In this document: piece after piece, positions 47,406 through 56,299 of the stretch
Position numbering within the stretch: the stretch's first letter is position 1
Layout: each line of letters opens with the position of its first letter
Assembly: GCA_016713565.1 (NCBI GenBank)
Contig: JADJOX010000007.1
Span: 434,001-498,000 of the forward strand
Length of the DNA stretch: 64,000 nucleotides
Direction: 5' to 3'
From: Ignavibacteriota bacterium
GTDB taxonomy: Bacteria > Bacteroidota > Ignavibacteria > Ignavibacteriales > Melioribacteraceae
Notes under the pieces: generated by a model
Seen by the model: the letters and a program-made list of their open reading frames with translations, nothing else
Told to the model about the DNA's origin: nothing
Databases searched by the model: none
Program-made: the position numbers and the translations under genes

Positions 47406-49070
47406 TTATTTGATTTTTAATACCAGACAAGTAATATCATCTGATTGTTCTGTATTAACCGTATGTTTATTAATATCTTCCATTATATTATGAAGTATCA
47501 TTTTCGAATTATGTTTAAAACTCTTTAACACCAAATCTTCCAATCTTTCATCCGTAAATTCATTATTTTCATAATCCATCGCTTCAGTAATTCCATCGGT
47601 AAATAATAAAATTACATCATCAGTTTTTAGTTTTACGGTTTCCATTTCATAAGGAATAATTGTTTTCATTACTCCAAGTATCATTCCGCCTTTATTTAAC
47701 TTTCTAATTCCTTGATCATCTACAAGAAGCGGCGGATTATGTCCCATATTTACATAAGAAAATTCATTGCTTTCAGTATCCAATATTCCCCAAAAAAAAG
47801 TAATAAAACTTCCATTTGTAGTATTCTCAGAAACAACATCATTCAGAAAATTAGACGCTTCTTGCAACTTATAGTTCTGCTTATATATTGCCTTTAAAAA
47901 TGCTTGAAGGTTTGCCATAAGCAAAGAAGCCTGAATTCCTTTTCCGGAAACATCCGCAATTGCAATAAGCAGTTTTTTATCTGTTAATTGAACAACGTCA
48001 TAAAAATCTCCGCCAACCATTTTTGCTGTTTTGTTAATTGCTTCAATTTCAAATTTGTCTGATTTAGGCAGAGTTCTTGGAAGTAAATTTCTCTGAATAT
48101 TCCGAGCAATTTCCAGATCTTTTTCAATTTTCTGCTTTTCCAATGCCTGCTGAAACAACATGCTGTTTTCAATTGAAATGATAGCCAAACTTGCTACCGA
48201 TGATAAATACTCCAAATCGGATTGAGAGTAATTTTTTTTTGACAATCTTTTACCCAGGAAAATAAAGCCTTTTGTTACATTTTTTATAACCATCGGGACA
48301 ATAACGTCAATACCGATTTTATTTAATTCCTCTAACTCATAGGAATTGTTCGTTAGGATAGATGTATTAATGGATTTGCAATTGCAACCGGACAACAAAT
48401 CATTAAGTTGTTTAGGATTATATTTTGTTTCCAATATTTTAAAATTATCTTCTTGGATTAAAACAATTGCAAACTTTGAAACAAGCATTTGAGCGCTTAT
48501 CGCAAAAATCAAAAGTTTGGAAACTCTATCGATTTCCAAAATACTGCTGAATTCTTTACCAAGATCGAACAATGAATTAAGCTGATTGATTTTGCTATCC
48601 AACTGTTTGTTCAGTTCATCTAATTTTTCAAAATTCTGAATGTTTTTTATCGCAGCGCTTCCAATTTGAGTAATAGTAGATAAAAACATTTTATCTTCGT
48701 TTTCATATAATTGCCCGGAAAGTTTTCCGCCAAGAAAAATAAACCCTATTGTTTTATCGGAAGAAATTAATTTTTCATATATCTTAATATTTTCTTCGGT
48801 TAATAAATAAGAAAAATTTTCTTCATCATTAGTTTCAATAATTTCTATAATTCTTTCAGCATCCTTTGGTGAAAATCCTTTGAGTAATTTTATATTAAGA
48901 ATTTCATTTTCGTATAATGCAATAATACCTTTTGTTGTATGCAGTTTTCCAAAACAAGTTAGCAGCAAATTATTAAGCGCAAAATCTAAATTAAGATTTG
49001 AATTTATATTGTTTGAAAAATCAACTAATGCGGATAGATTACGTAACGCGGTGTTGTTCGTTAAATTCAT
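47406..49070 (-). CDS. Soluble SpoIIE-type (PP2C) serine phosphatase with GAF domains
   Basis: A 554-residue cytoplasmic relative of the neighbouring phosphatases, without membrane segments. Two GAF-like regions (about 1-150 and 165-310, each ending in an helix such as YLSSVASLAIISIENSMLFQQALEK) precede a PP2C core (about 325-554). Phosphatase landmarks: MVGGDFYDVVQL, IAIADVSGKGIQASLLMANLQ, LFTDGITEAMDYE and SDDITCLVLKIK. The second GAF-like part contains CNCKS, a Cys-rich patch that could bind a metal or respond to redox. It ends 2 bases before the next gene's start, so the two are coupled. Confidence 0.85.
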   Translation of the reverse strand: MNLTNNTALRNLSALVDFSNNINSNLNLDFALNNLLLTCFGKLHTTKGIIALYENEILNIKLLKGFSPKDAERIIEIIETNDEENFSYLLTEENIKIYEKLISSDKTIGFIFLGGKLSGQLYENEDKMFLSTITQIGSAAIKNIQNFEKLDELNKQLDSKINQLNSLFDLGKEFSSILEIDRVSKLLIFAISAQMLVSKFAIVLIQEDNFKILETKYNPKQLNDLLSGCNCKSINTSILTNNSYELEELNKIGIDVIVPMVIKNVTKGFIFLGKRLSKKNYSQSDLEYLSSVASLAIISIENSMLFQQALEKQKIEKDLEIARNIQRNLLPRTLPKSDKFEIEAINKTAKMVGGDFYDVVQLTDKKLLIAIADVSGKGIQASLLMANLQAFLKAIYKQNYKLQEASNFLNDVVSENTTNGSFITFFWGILDTESNEFSYVNMGHNPPLLVDDQGIRKLNKGGMILGVMKTIIPYEMETVKLKTDDVILLFTDGITEAMDYENNEFTDERLEDLVLKSFKHNSKMILHNIMEDINKHTVNTEQSDDITCLVLKIK

Positions 49071-49072
49071 AT

Positions 49073-49510
49073 TTATTGGGAAAGATATTTAACAAGTGTT
49101 ACTTTGTTTTTCTTATCTTCCGGTTGAGAATATTTTATTTCGTCCATTAGCTTTTTCATTAAAAACATTCCCAATCCGCCAACTTTTCTTTCTTGGTAAT
49201 ATTTCTTTAAATCAGGTTCCGGAATTGAAGATGAATTAAAATGAGCTCCGTTATCGGTGATAGCAATTATAAACTTATTACTTTTTACAGAAATATTAAT
49301 TCCAATTTTACCTTTGTTTGAATATTTATATGCGTGTTTTATAATATTTGTACAAGCTTCATCTGCAGCTAAAACAATTTTTCCCGAAGCGTCATTATCA
49401 AAGCCTGCTTCAATTGCGGCAGTGCGAATAAAATTCCTTATAACGGATAAGTTATCTGTACTGCTGTTAACAGTTATTTTTTTTGCAGTATTTTTCTTTG
49501 AAGTATTCAA
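49073..49510 (-). CDS. RsbW-like anti-sigma regulatory factor (serine protein kinase)
   Basis: A 145-residue single-domain histidine-kinase-like ATPase of the RsbW/SpoIIAB group. In partner switching this kinase phosphorylates a STAS protein on Ser or Thr and also binds a target, classically a sigma factor. Visible: GKIVLAADEACTNIIKHAYKY (N box), FIIAITDNGAHFN (G1) and RKVGGLGMFLMKKLMDEI (G2). Two bases separate it from both neighbours. Its natural substrates are the STAS proteins at 49513 and 52756. Confidence 0.88.
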   Translation of the reverse strand: MNTSKKNTAKKITVNSSTDNLSVIRNFIRTAAIEAGFDNDASGKIVLAADEACTNIIKHAYKYSNKGKIGINISVKSNKFIIAITDNGAHFNSSSIPEPDLKKYYQERKVGGLGMFLMKKLMDEIKYSQPEDKKNKVTLVKYLSQ

Positions 49511-49512
49511 AA

Positions 49513-49866
49513 TTATTTTACCAATTCGAATTTTTCTACAGCTTCTTTTTCTTCTTTATAAAATTCGTACAATAATGGAAACCCTAATAAATCAAATATG
49601 TTGAAAACTTCATCTTTTAAGTTGCTGAATTTAATATCGCCGTTATTCTCACGCATAGTTTCTACATAAGCCATAAAAACACCCAAACCCGCACTGCTTA
49701 TGTATTGAAGGTCTCGAAAATTTACAACAACTTTAAATTGCTTATTATCTATAAGCGAATTAAAAGCATTTTCAAGCTCGGGCGCAGTATGTGCATCCAA
49801 AAATCCTTTAACATTAAGCACGCTAACTTTACCAACCCCTTCTTTACGAACATAAAAATCTGCCAT
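49513..49866 (-). CDS. STAS-domain anti-sigma factor antagonist
   Basis: A 117-residue STAS protein of the RsbV/SpoIIAA type. The phosphorylation site is expected in FRDLQYISSAGLGVFMAY, with the Ser pair just before AGLG. GFLDAHTAPELENAFNSL and VVVNFRDLQYI are the flanking strands. ATG 49866 follows GGGAG and overlaps the stop of the upstream phosphatase (TGATG). The last residues (EEKEAVEKFELVK) form a charged extension. Confidence 0.9.
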   Translation of the reverse strand: MADFYVRKEGVGKVSVLNVKGFLDAHTAPELENAFNSLIDNKQFKVVVNFRDLQYISSAGLGVFMAYVETMRENNGDIKFSNLKDEVFNIFDLLGFPLLYEFYKEEKEAVEKFELVK

Positions 49867-51950
49867 CAAATTTCTCCCTTAATTTTGTGGGAATTCCACT
49901 TTAATAAAACTAAAGTAATATCATCATGCTGAGAATTATTTTTTGAAAAAGTAGTTACAGACCGCATAATTTGATTTGATAACTCGTCAACCGACAAATG
50001 GGAATTTTTATAAATTACTTCTTCCAACCTATTATATCCGAACTCTTCTTTATTTTCATTTAAAGCTTCATTAATTCCGTCTGTAAACAATATCAAAATA
50101 TCGTTATTATTTAATTTAATTTCCATTTCTTTTATATTGTTTTCAAATTTTTCGGAAAAATCCAAACCCAATCCTATTCCTTCCGGAATTAATTTATCAA
50201 CGTTTTCACCGTTAAAATAAAATAATGGCGAGTGCCCAGCTCTTACAAAATTAAAGACCCCGTTTTTGGTATCAATAATTCCGTAAATTGCCGTTACAAA
50301 GCTTTTCTTGGTCAAACAATTTTCCAAAATTGAATTTGCCTTTACTAAAATTTCTTTTGGGTTTTTAATCAATTTACTTAATGAAGAAAAAACGCCTTTA
50401 ACTTCTGCCATTATAAAGGCGGCTTCAATTCCCTTCCCAGAAACATCAGCAATTACAATTCCCAATTTTGAATCGTCAATTTTGAAAAAGTCGTAATAAT
50501 CACCTCCGACTTCAAACGCGGGAACGAACAACGCGGAAATTTCTAAACTTTCACACCGTGGAGTTTGCTGCGGAAGTATTTTATACTGAACATCTCTTGC
50601 AACGTCTAATTCTTTTTCCAATCGTTCTTTTTCTAAAGATTCTTCTAAAAGTTTGGCGTTTTCAATTACAACCGCGGCAATTCCCGCAAATGTGCTTACC
50701 GATTTTGTATCTTCTTCTTCAAAAACTCTGCTTGATTTTCTGGCGGAGAACAAATATCCGTTATTTTTATTTTGAATTAAAAGCGGTGCGGAAACAACAT
50801 ATTTTATTGTTTGAGGAAGTTTATGATTTTTATCATAAATTTGCATATCGGTAATTTTAACATCGCTTTCATTCAACAAATTGTTATAGATTAAAAATTC
50901 GGAAATATGATTTGCATCAACTAATCCAATTCCTGAAATCGAATGTATATCAAAACCGTTTGATTTTTTTATTACTATCCAAGCAGCATCAGAATTGCTT
51001 ACCTTAATTGTTGTTGAGGTTATTGTTTCAGATAGTTCCTCAAAATCAAAAACCTGGCTCATCAAAATACTTATATCTTTTAAACTCGTAAGTTCTTCTG
51101 ATTTCCGGTCAATTGCTTCTGCGGTAGGAAGATGAAAAAGTGTTGTAAAGAAAATTATACTAAAATAAATTCCGCCGAAAATCATAACAAGACTAACAAA
51201 CTGTTCCAAAGCCGGTGAGAAATTTCTAACAACATTAAAATCTTCACCCTGCATAATTGAAAAGTTCATCCAGGAAAGTGTGGTTAAAATAATTGAGATA
51301 ATAAGTAAGTAATATTTTTGCTTTTTATTTATGAAAGCAATCCATGCAACTCTTAAAGCATTTGCAAAAATTAAGATTATTGATATTACATAAAACGCGT
51401 TGAAAAGAAAGTCATTGCTGTCATCTAAAGTAATTGAAAAACCTTCTACGGTTTTATGTGATTTTAAGAATGATGCCGATATGGATGTTAAAATAAAAAA
51501 TATAATTAACGTATTAAAATAAAGTTGAGGATCTTTCTTCTGACGATGATAACATAATTTTTTATAAACGGAGAAAATGTAAGCCAATGAGCCGATGAAA
51601 ATAAATACAATCAGAGTTGAAAATAATACATAAACAAGTCCGCTTGTAAATCCTGATCCGCTTTCGTTAAATAACCAAGATGTAACGGAAATTATAAAAA
51701 ATATAAGTGCATTTAAAATACCAACGTTTACAATTAGAGATAATGGTTTACTCAATTTGGGATCAATAAATTCAATAACATAATTAACCCAGGCAAAAAT
51801 ACTTATCATCACCAGCAACTCATTTATAATAAGTAACGGTAATGTGCCACTGATTGGGAAAATAATTTTGTAAATAAAAAATATAACCGATATAAAAACG
51901 GCATTTTCCAATTTTTTATTTCTAAAGGTTTGGGAATTATTGAACTGCAA
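49866..51950 (-). CDS. Membrane SpoIIE-type (PP2C) serine phosphatase, first of three
   Basis: A 694-residue protein with about eight hydrophobic helices in residues 15-270 (7TM-like sensor region), a GAF domain (about 290-440) and a PP2C core (about 455-694). Core landmarks: EVGGDYYDFFKIDD, IVIADVSGKGIEAAFIMAEVKG, LFTDGINEALNEN and HDDITLVLLKW. Start appears to be TTG 51950, with no good ribosome binding site. It follows the sigma gene by 30 bases and overlaps the STAS gene. The three phosphatases of this locus share the catalytic end but carry different sensory parts, so several signals may feed one switch. Confidence 0.86.
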   Translation of the reverse strand: MQFNNSQTFRNKKLENAVFISVIFFIYKIIFPISGTLPLLIINELLVMISIFAWVNYVIEFIDPKLSKPLSLIVNVGILNALIFFIISVTSWLFNESGSGFTSGLVYVLFSTLIVFIFIGSLAYIFSVYKKLCYHRQKKDPQLYFNTLIIFFILTSISASFLKSHKTVEGFSITLDDSNDFLFNAFYVISIILIFANALRVAWIAFINKKQKYYLLIISIILTTLSWMNFSIMQGEDFNVVRNFSPALEQFVSLVMIFGGIYFSIIFFTTLFHLPTAEAIDRKSEELTSLKDISILMSQVFDFEELSETITSTTIKVSNSDAAWIVIKKSNGFDIHSISGIGLVDANHISEFLIYNNLLNESDVKITDMQIYDKNHKLPQTIKYVVSAPLLIQNKNNGYLFSARKSSRVFEEEDTKSVSTFAGIAAVVIENAKLLEESLEKERLEKELDVARDVQYKILPQQTPRCESLEISALFVPAFEVGGDYYDFFKIDDSKLGIVIADVSGKGIEAAFIMAEVKGVFSSLSKLIKNPKEILVKANSILENCLTKKSFVTAIYGIIDTKNGVFNFVRAGHSPLFYFNGENVDKLIPEGIGLGLDFSEKFENNIKEMEIKLNNNDILILFTDGINEALNENKEEFGYNRLEEVIYKNSHLSVDELSNQIMRSVTTFSKNNSQHDDITLVLLKWNSHKIKGEI

Positions 51951-51980
51951 AATAATTTGCCTAATATTTATTTAGAATGA

Positions 51981-52562
51981 CTAATAATTTTTTATTTCAT
52001 CCTTGTAAGGCTCAAGCATAATTTTAAGACTTTCTCGCGCTCTAAATATTCTGGATTTTATTGTTCCAACTTCGCACTCAAGTTTTTCGGCAATTTCCTG
52101 ATAACTAAATCCGTCAATATCTCTAAGAATTAAAGGGATTTTTAATTTATCAGGTAACTTTAATATAGCTTTCTGTACAATTTTTTGCAGATCAAAATTA
52201 TCTTCATCGTATTTGCCGTGTTTTTCGTAATCGTCTTCATCAATTGAAGTAAAAATACTTCTAACTTTTTTCTTTCGTAGATAATCTCTGCATTTATTTA
52301 CAGTAATTCTGTAAAGCCAAGTCGTAAATTTTGATTCAAATCTAAATTCTTTCAACTTATGATAAACATTAATAAAAACATCCTGAGAAATATCATCAAC
52401 ATAGTCTACATCGCCTAAAGTTAAAAATACAAGATTCCTAACTTTATCTTTATGTTTTTGAATCAATTCCGTAAAAGCTCTTTCATCACCTTGCTTAAAT
52501 TTCTCAATAATTGGGAAATCATCATCAAGAGCATTATTTAGTTCATTTTCTTCAGTGTTCAA
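51981..52562 (-). CDS. ECF-type RNA polymerase sigma factor
   Basis: A 193-residue group IV sigma factor. Region 2 is visible as DVDYVDDISQDVFINVYHKL and FTTWLYRITVNKCRDYLRKKK, region 4 as LPDKLKIPLILRDIDGFSYQEIAEKLECEVGTIKSRIFRARESLK. The start is TTG 52562, since an in-frame stop codon lies immediately upstream and no ATG is in frame before region 2. The locus has no typical zinc anti-sigma gene; instead the adjacent partner-switching proteins may control it. First gene of the series reaching down to 44836. Confidence 0.88.
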   Translation of the reverse strand: MNTEENELNNALDDDFPIIEKFKQGDERAFTELIQKHKDKVRNLVFLTLGDVDYVDDISQDVFINVYHKLKEFRFESKFTTWLYRITVNKCRDYLRKKKVRSIFTSIDEDDYEKHGKYDEDNFDLQKIVQKAILKLPDKLKIPLILRDIDGFSYQEIAEKLECEVGTIKSRIFRARESLKIMLEPYKDEIKNY

Positions 52563-52714
52563 AATTTAGACGAAATTTATTGTTATAAAGTTCAAAATAA
52601 AAATGGATTTTATTAATAATTTATAAATATATAAAAATGTACACTTAAAAAACTTTTTTAGATTTAACAATCTATATTGTTTTTAGGTTTTTTATTAAAG
52701 AAATCTTGATTTAA

Positions 52715-52734
52715 AAATTAGTTATAACTAATTT
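52715..52734. promoter_or_regulatory. Perfect 20-bp palindrome between the divergent sigma and STAS genes
   Basis: AAATTAGTTATAACTAATTT is exactly self-complementary and lies 22 bases before the STAS gene at 52756. A weak TTGATT-17-TAATTT pair (52706-52734) overlaps it. Its place suggests a repressor or autoregulator site for the STAS gene, or for the divergent pair. Confidence 0.5.
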
Positions 52735-52755
52735 ACGGTAAAATAATTAGGAGCT

Positions 52756-53094
52756 ATGATGAGAATTAAAACTTCTGAAAAATATTCAGCAGTTATTGTT
52801 GAACTTAAAGGAAATGTTATCGGCGGACCTGAAACAGAAGAATTCAGCAAACTTTTACATAGTTATTTAGACGAAGGTAAAAAAAATATTGTAGTTGATT
52901 TAAGCAATGTAAAATTTATGAATAGTTCTGGTCTTGGAATGCTTATAAGCGGATTTGCAACAATGAAAAACGGCGGCGGTTCACTTAAACTTGCCGGTGC
53001 TACCGAAAAAATAAATAGTTTGTTGGTTATTACTAAACTGATTACAATTTTCGAAAACTTTGATTCTATTGATGAAGCAGTAAAAAGTTTTTAA
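52756..53094 (+). CDS. STAS-domain anti-sigma factor antagonist (divergent copy)
   Basis: A 112-residue RsbV-like STAS protein, with the phosphorylation site expected in VKFMNSSGLGMLISGFATM. IVELKGNVIGGPETEEFSKLL and IVVDLSNVKFM are the core strands. Two ATGs occur in tandem (52756 and 52759); AGGAG is at 49-53 bases into the line, better spaced for the second. It is transcribed away from the sigma operon and ends in its own terminator. Together with the STAS protein at 49513 it gives the locus two possible kinase substrates. Confidence 0.9.
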   Translation: MMRIKTSEKYSAVIVELKGNVIGGPETEEFSKLLHSYLDEGKKNIVVDLSNVKFMNSSGLGMLISGFATMKNGGGSLKLAGATEKINSLLVITKLITIFENFDSIDEAVKSF

Positions 53095-53115
53095 TTAAAC
53101 TTTTCTTATATATTG

Positions 53116-53149
53116 CCCAAATTATTTATTATAATTTGGGTTATTTTTT
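53116..53149 (+). terminator. Terminator after the divergent STAS gene
   Basis: CCCAAATTAT at 53116-53125 and its reverse complement at 53131-53140 form a perfect 10-bp stem with a 5-nt loop, followed by TTATTTTTTG. Confidence 0.8.
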
Positions 53150-53218
53150 GTCTGCAATTCATTAACGTTAATAATCATTCAACTCTCTTAATCATTTTTA
53201 TATTATTCTGAGGAATTT

Positions 53219-54487
53219 ATGAGTGTGTCAATTGTTGTTGGAAGCCAATGGGGCGATGAAGGTAAAGGTAAAGTTGTTGATCTGCTAAGTTCAAAAATTG
53301 ATATTGTTGTAAGATATCAGGGCGGCGCAAATGCAGGACACACAATTAAAATCGGCGATAAACAATATATTTTTCATTTAATTCCTTCAGGAATTCTGCA
53401 TCCAAATGTTATTTGTGTAATTGGAAACGGTGTTGTTATTGAACCAAAGGCTTTGTTGGACGAATTGGATATGCTGCAGCAAAACGGAATTGATTTTGAA
53501 GGAAGGCTATTTATTAGTCATAACGCACATCTAATAATGCCTTATCATAAATTACTCGATTCGATCAACGAACAAGGAAATTCTAAAATTGGAACAACTG
53601 GACGAGGAATTGGTCCTTGCTACATTGATAAATATGCAAGACGAGGAATCAGAATTGCCGATCTTTTAGATGAAAAAGAACTTAAGGTAAAGATTAAAAA
53701 AAGTCTTGAAGAAAAAAATAATCTGCTGAAAAAATTATATCAGCACGAAGAATTAAAGGTTGATGAAATAATTGACGAATGCATAGCATTTGACAAAAAA
53801 ATTGATAAATATATTACGGATACTTCCGCATATTTAAATGACGCCATTCTTCAAAATAAAAATATTTTATTGGAAGGAGCACAAGGCGCATTATTGGATG
53901 TTGACCATGGTACCTATCCTTATGTAACATCCTCAAATCCAACTTCCGGAGGCGCTTGCACCGGAACAGGAATTCCACCTACGAAAATCACTGATATAAT
54001 CGGAATTGTAAAAGCTTATACAACCCGAGTTGGATTAGGACCATTCCCAACTGAATTGTTTGAAGAAAACGGTGAAAAATTAAGAAAGATTGGTGCTGAA
54101 TTTGGAGCAACGACCGGCAGACCCAGAAGATGCGGATGGTTTGATGCTTTTCTTGTTAATTATTCTACAAAAATTAATGGAATTGAAAGAGTTGTTATTA
54201 CAAAACTTGATGTTCTCGGAAATTTTGATGAAATTAAAGTCTGCACAGGTTATGAAATTAATGGAAAAAAATTGAAATACTTTCCAACATCATCAGCTGA
54301 ACTAAATTCCGTAAATCCAATTTATACCACACTAAAAGGCTGGAATAGCGACATTTCTGAAGTTAAGACATACGACGAACTTCCTATTGAAGCTAAAGAA
54401 TATTTAACTTTTATTTCAATTCAATGCGGATTTGAAATCAAATATATATCGGTTGGACCAAAAAGATCTCAAACCATTGAGCTTTAA
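53219..54487 (+). CDS. purA: Adenylosuccinate synthetase
   Basis: Joins IMP and aspartate using GTP, the first committed step to AMP. 422 residues. VVGSQWGDEGKGKVVDLL is the GTP-binding loop with the catalytic Asp, GGANAGHTIKI the second signature, and ARRGIRIADLLDEKEL and GTGIPPTKITDIIGIVKAYTTRVG follow. GAGGA precedes the ATG at good spacing. A 12-bp palindrome ATTAACGTTAAT lies about 50 bases upstream. Confidence 0.96.
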   Translation: MSVSIVVGSQWGDEGKGKVVDLLSSKIDIVVRYQGGANAGHTIKIGDKQYIFHLIPSGILHPNVICVIGNGVVIEPKALLDELDMLQQNGIDFEGRLFISHNAHLIMPYHKLLDSINEQGNSKIGTTGRGIGPCYIDKYARRGIRIADLLDEKELKVKIKKSLEEKNNLLKKLYQHEELKVDEIIDECIAFDKKIDKYITDTSAYLNDAILQNKNILLEGAQGALLDVDHGTYPYVTSSNPTSGGACTGTGIPPTKITDIIGIVKAYTTRVGLGPFPTELFEENGEKLRKIGAEFGATTGRPRRCGWFDAFLVNYSTKINGIERVVITKLDVLGNFDEIKVCTGYEINGKKLKYFPTSSAELNSVNPIYTTLKGWNSDISEVKTYDELPIEAKEYLTFISIQCGFEIKYISVGPKRSQTIEL

Positions 54488-54581
54488 GTGTATTTCGGAT
54501 TATCTTTTAAAACTTCTTCTTATTTAGTAGATTTCAGCGGAAATATTTTAAACAATAAATTTTGCTTCATAAGAATTTTTA

Positions 54582-55802
54582 ATGAACCTTAAACTTTTTT
54601 TACTTGTAATTGCTTTGTCAATTGCAGCCGGCACATTTTACTATACTCAATATCTGGTTACGGAACTCCAAAAACGTGAAATTCAAGTCGCGGAACTTTA
54701 TGCCAATACTCTTGAATTTATAGCAAATCCAAATTCAGACAATAATGTTGATTTGACATTTGTGTTTGAAAATATAATTAAAAGAATCAATTTTCCCTTA
54801 ATTTTAACTGATACAAATGGAATTCCAATAAGCAGAAATACAGATACCGGAATTAAAAATATTGAAATAGATTCAACTTTGACACAATCCGAGACTGATT
54901 CTTTTTTAGTCAATAAAGTAAAAGAATTGGCAACCGTTCATGATCCAATAAACGTGTCTTATAAGGATTTTAACGGGAAAGAAAAAATAGTAAGTAAAAT
55001 ATATTTTGGTAATTCAGAGTTAATTCAGAAACTAAAATATTATCCATTTTTACAGGTTATTTCGGCATTTCTATTTTTGTCAATTTTATACATTAGCTTT
55101 AGTTACGTGAAGAAAACCGAACAAAGCAATATTTGGGTAGGAATGGCAAAAGAAATCGCTCATCAGTTAGGTACACCAATATCAAGCTTAATGGGCTGGG
55201 TTGAACTTCTGAAATTGAAATATCAAAATCCGGACGAAGTTGTAAACGTCGCGGATGAAATGTCGAGTGATTTAACAAGATTGGATAAAATTACAAACAG
55301 ATTTTCCAAAATTGGCTCAAAACCGATACTTAAGAAAAATGATCTGAATGACGTAATAAATTCAGTAATAAAATATTTTGAAAAAAGACTTCCGCAAACG
55401 GGAAAAGACGTTGAATTGATTTACGTTAAAAATAAATCTATATTTCTAAATCTTAACGCGTCACTGTTTGAATGGGTAATTGAAAATTTGATTAAAAACG
55501 CAATTGATGCAATTGGAAGTAAAAAAGGTAAAATTCAAATTACCGTTACTGAAAAGGAAAAAACAATTGAAATTGAAGTAATAGATAATGGTAAAGGCAT
55601 AAATCCAAAAAATAAAAAGAACGTTTTCAAGCCGGGTTTCAGCACAAAAAGCAGAGGCTGGGGATTGGGTTTAAGTTTATCCAAAAGAATTGTAGAAGAT
55701 TATCATAATGGAAAACTATTATTGAAATCTTCAGTACTTAATGAAGGAACAACTTTTTTAATAATTTTAAACAAAAAATTAATGAAACTTAAGGAAGAAT
55801 AA
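54582..55802 (+). CDS. Sensor histidine kinase
   Basis: Membrane histidine kinase of 406 residues. One N-terminal helix (about 1-22), an extracytoplasmic part (about 25-150) without a recognised domain, and a second helix (about 155-175). The dimerisation domain reads AKEIAHQLGTPISSLMGWVELL with phospho-acceptor His194, followed by ENLIKNAIDAIG (N box), VIDNGKGIN (G1) and GWGLGLSLSKRIVEDY (G2). There is no HAMP domain and no response regulator nearby, so it is an orphan. The stop overlaps the next start (TAATG), coupling it to dCMP deaminase. Confidence 0.88.
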   Translation: MNLKLFLLVIALSIAAGTFYYTQYLVTELQKREIQVAELYANTLEFIANPNSDNNVDLTFVFENIIKRINFPLILTDTNGIPISRNTDTGIKNIEIDSTLTQSETDSFLVNKVKELATVHDPINVSYKDFNGKEKIVSKIYFGNSELIQKLKYYPFLQVISAFLFLSILYISFSYVKKTEQSNIWVGMAKEIAHQLGTPISSLMGWVELLKLKYQNPDEVVNVADEMSSDLTRLDKITNRFSKIGSKPILKKNDLNDVINSVIKYFEKRLPQTGKDVELIYVKNKSIFLNLNASLFEWVIENLIKNAIDAIGSKKGKIQITVTEKEKTIEIEVIDNGKGINPKNKKNVFKPGFSTKSRGWGLGLSLSKRIVEDYHNGKLLLKSSVLNEGTTFLIILNKKLMKLKEE

Positions 55803-56299
55803 TGAGTGATTTAAGACCATCATGGGATGAATATTTTCTTAAACTTGCCATGCTTGTTTCTGAAAGAGCTACTTGCCCAAGAATGCATTGCGGATGTGTT
55901 TTGGTTAGAAATAAAAGGATTCTTGCGACCGGATATAACGGCTCAATTCCCGGAGATGCTCATTGTGAAGATGACGGATGTATGATAGTTGACAATCACT
56001 GCGTAAGAACAATTCACGCCGAAATGAACGCAATTATTCAATGTTCAATTCACGGCGTAAGCACACAAGGATCAACAGCATATATTACAAATATGCCTTG
56101 TACAAATTGTTCAAAAGCTTTAATAGCGGCCGGCATTAAGGAAATTGTTATATTTTCCGATTATCATGATACAAAGGCTGAAGAGTTCTTCAAGATTGCA
56201 AATGTTGAAATTAGGAGATTGGAAAAACCAAAAAATTCTATTAATTATGATTTGAAAAATTATTCTTCTGCTAAAGAAATTATTAAGGAAGAGTTATAA
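55802..56299 (+). CDS. dCMP deaminase (ComEB-like)
   Basis: Zinc enzyme that deaminates dCMP to dUMP for thymidylate synthesis. 165 residues. RTIHAEMNAIIQC holds the zinc His and catalytic Glu; ITNMPCTNCSKALI the two zinc Cys. CPRMHCGCVLVRNKRILATGYNG is the usual N-terminal signature. It lies between the histidine kinase gene and ppk with almost no spacing. The related ComEB of Bacillus is a competence-operon neighbour, but nothing here points to DNA uptake. Confidence 0.9.
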   Translation: MSDLRPSWDEYFLKLAMLVSERATCPRMHCGCVLVRNKRILATGYNGSIPGDAHCEDDGCMIVDNHCVRTIHAEMNAIIQCSIHGVSTQGSTAYITNMPCTNCSKALIAAGIKEIVIFSDYHDTKAEEFFKIANVEIRRLEKPKNSINYDLKNYSSAKEIIKEEL

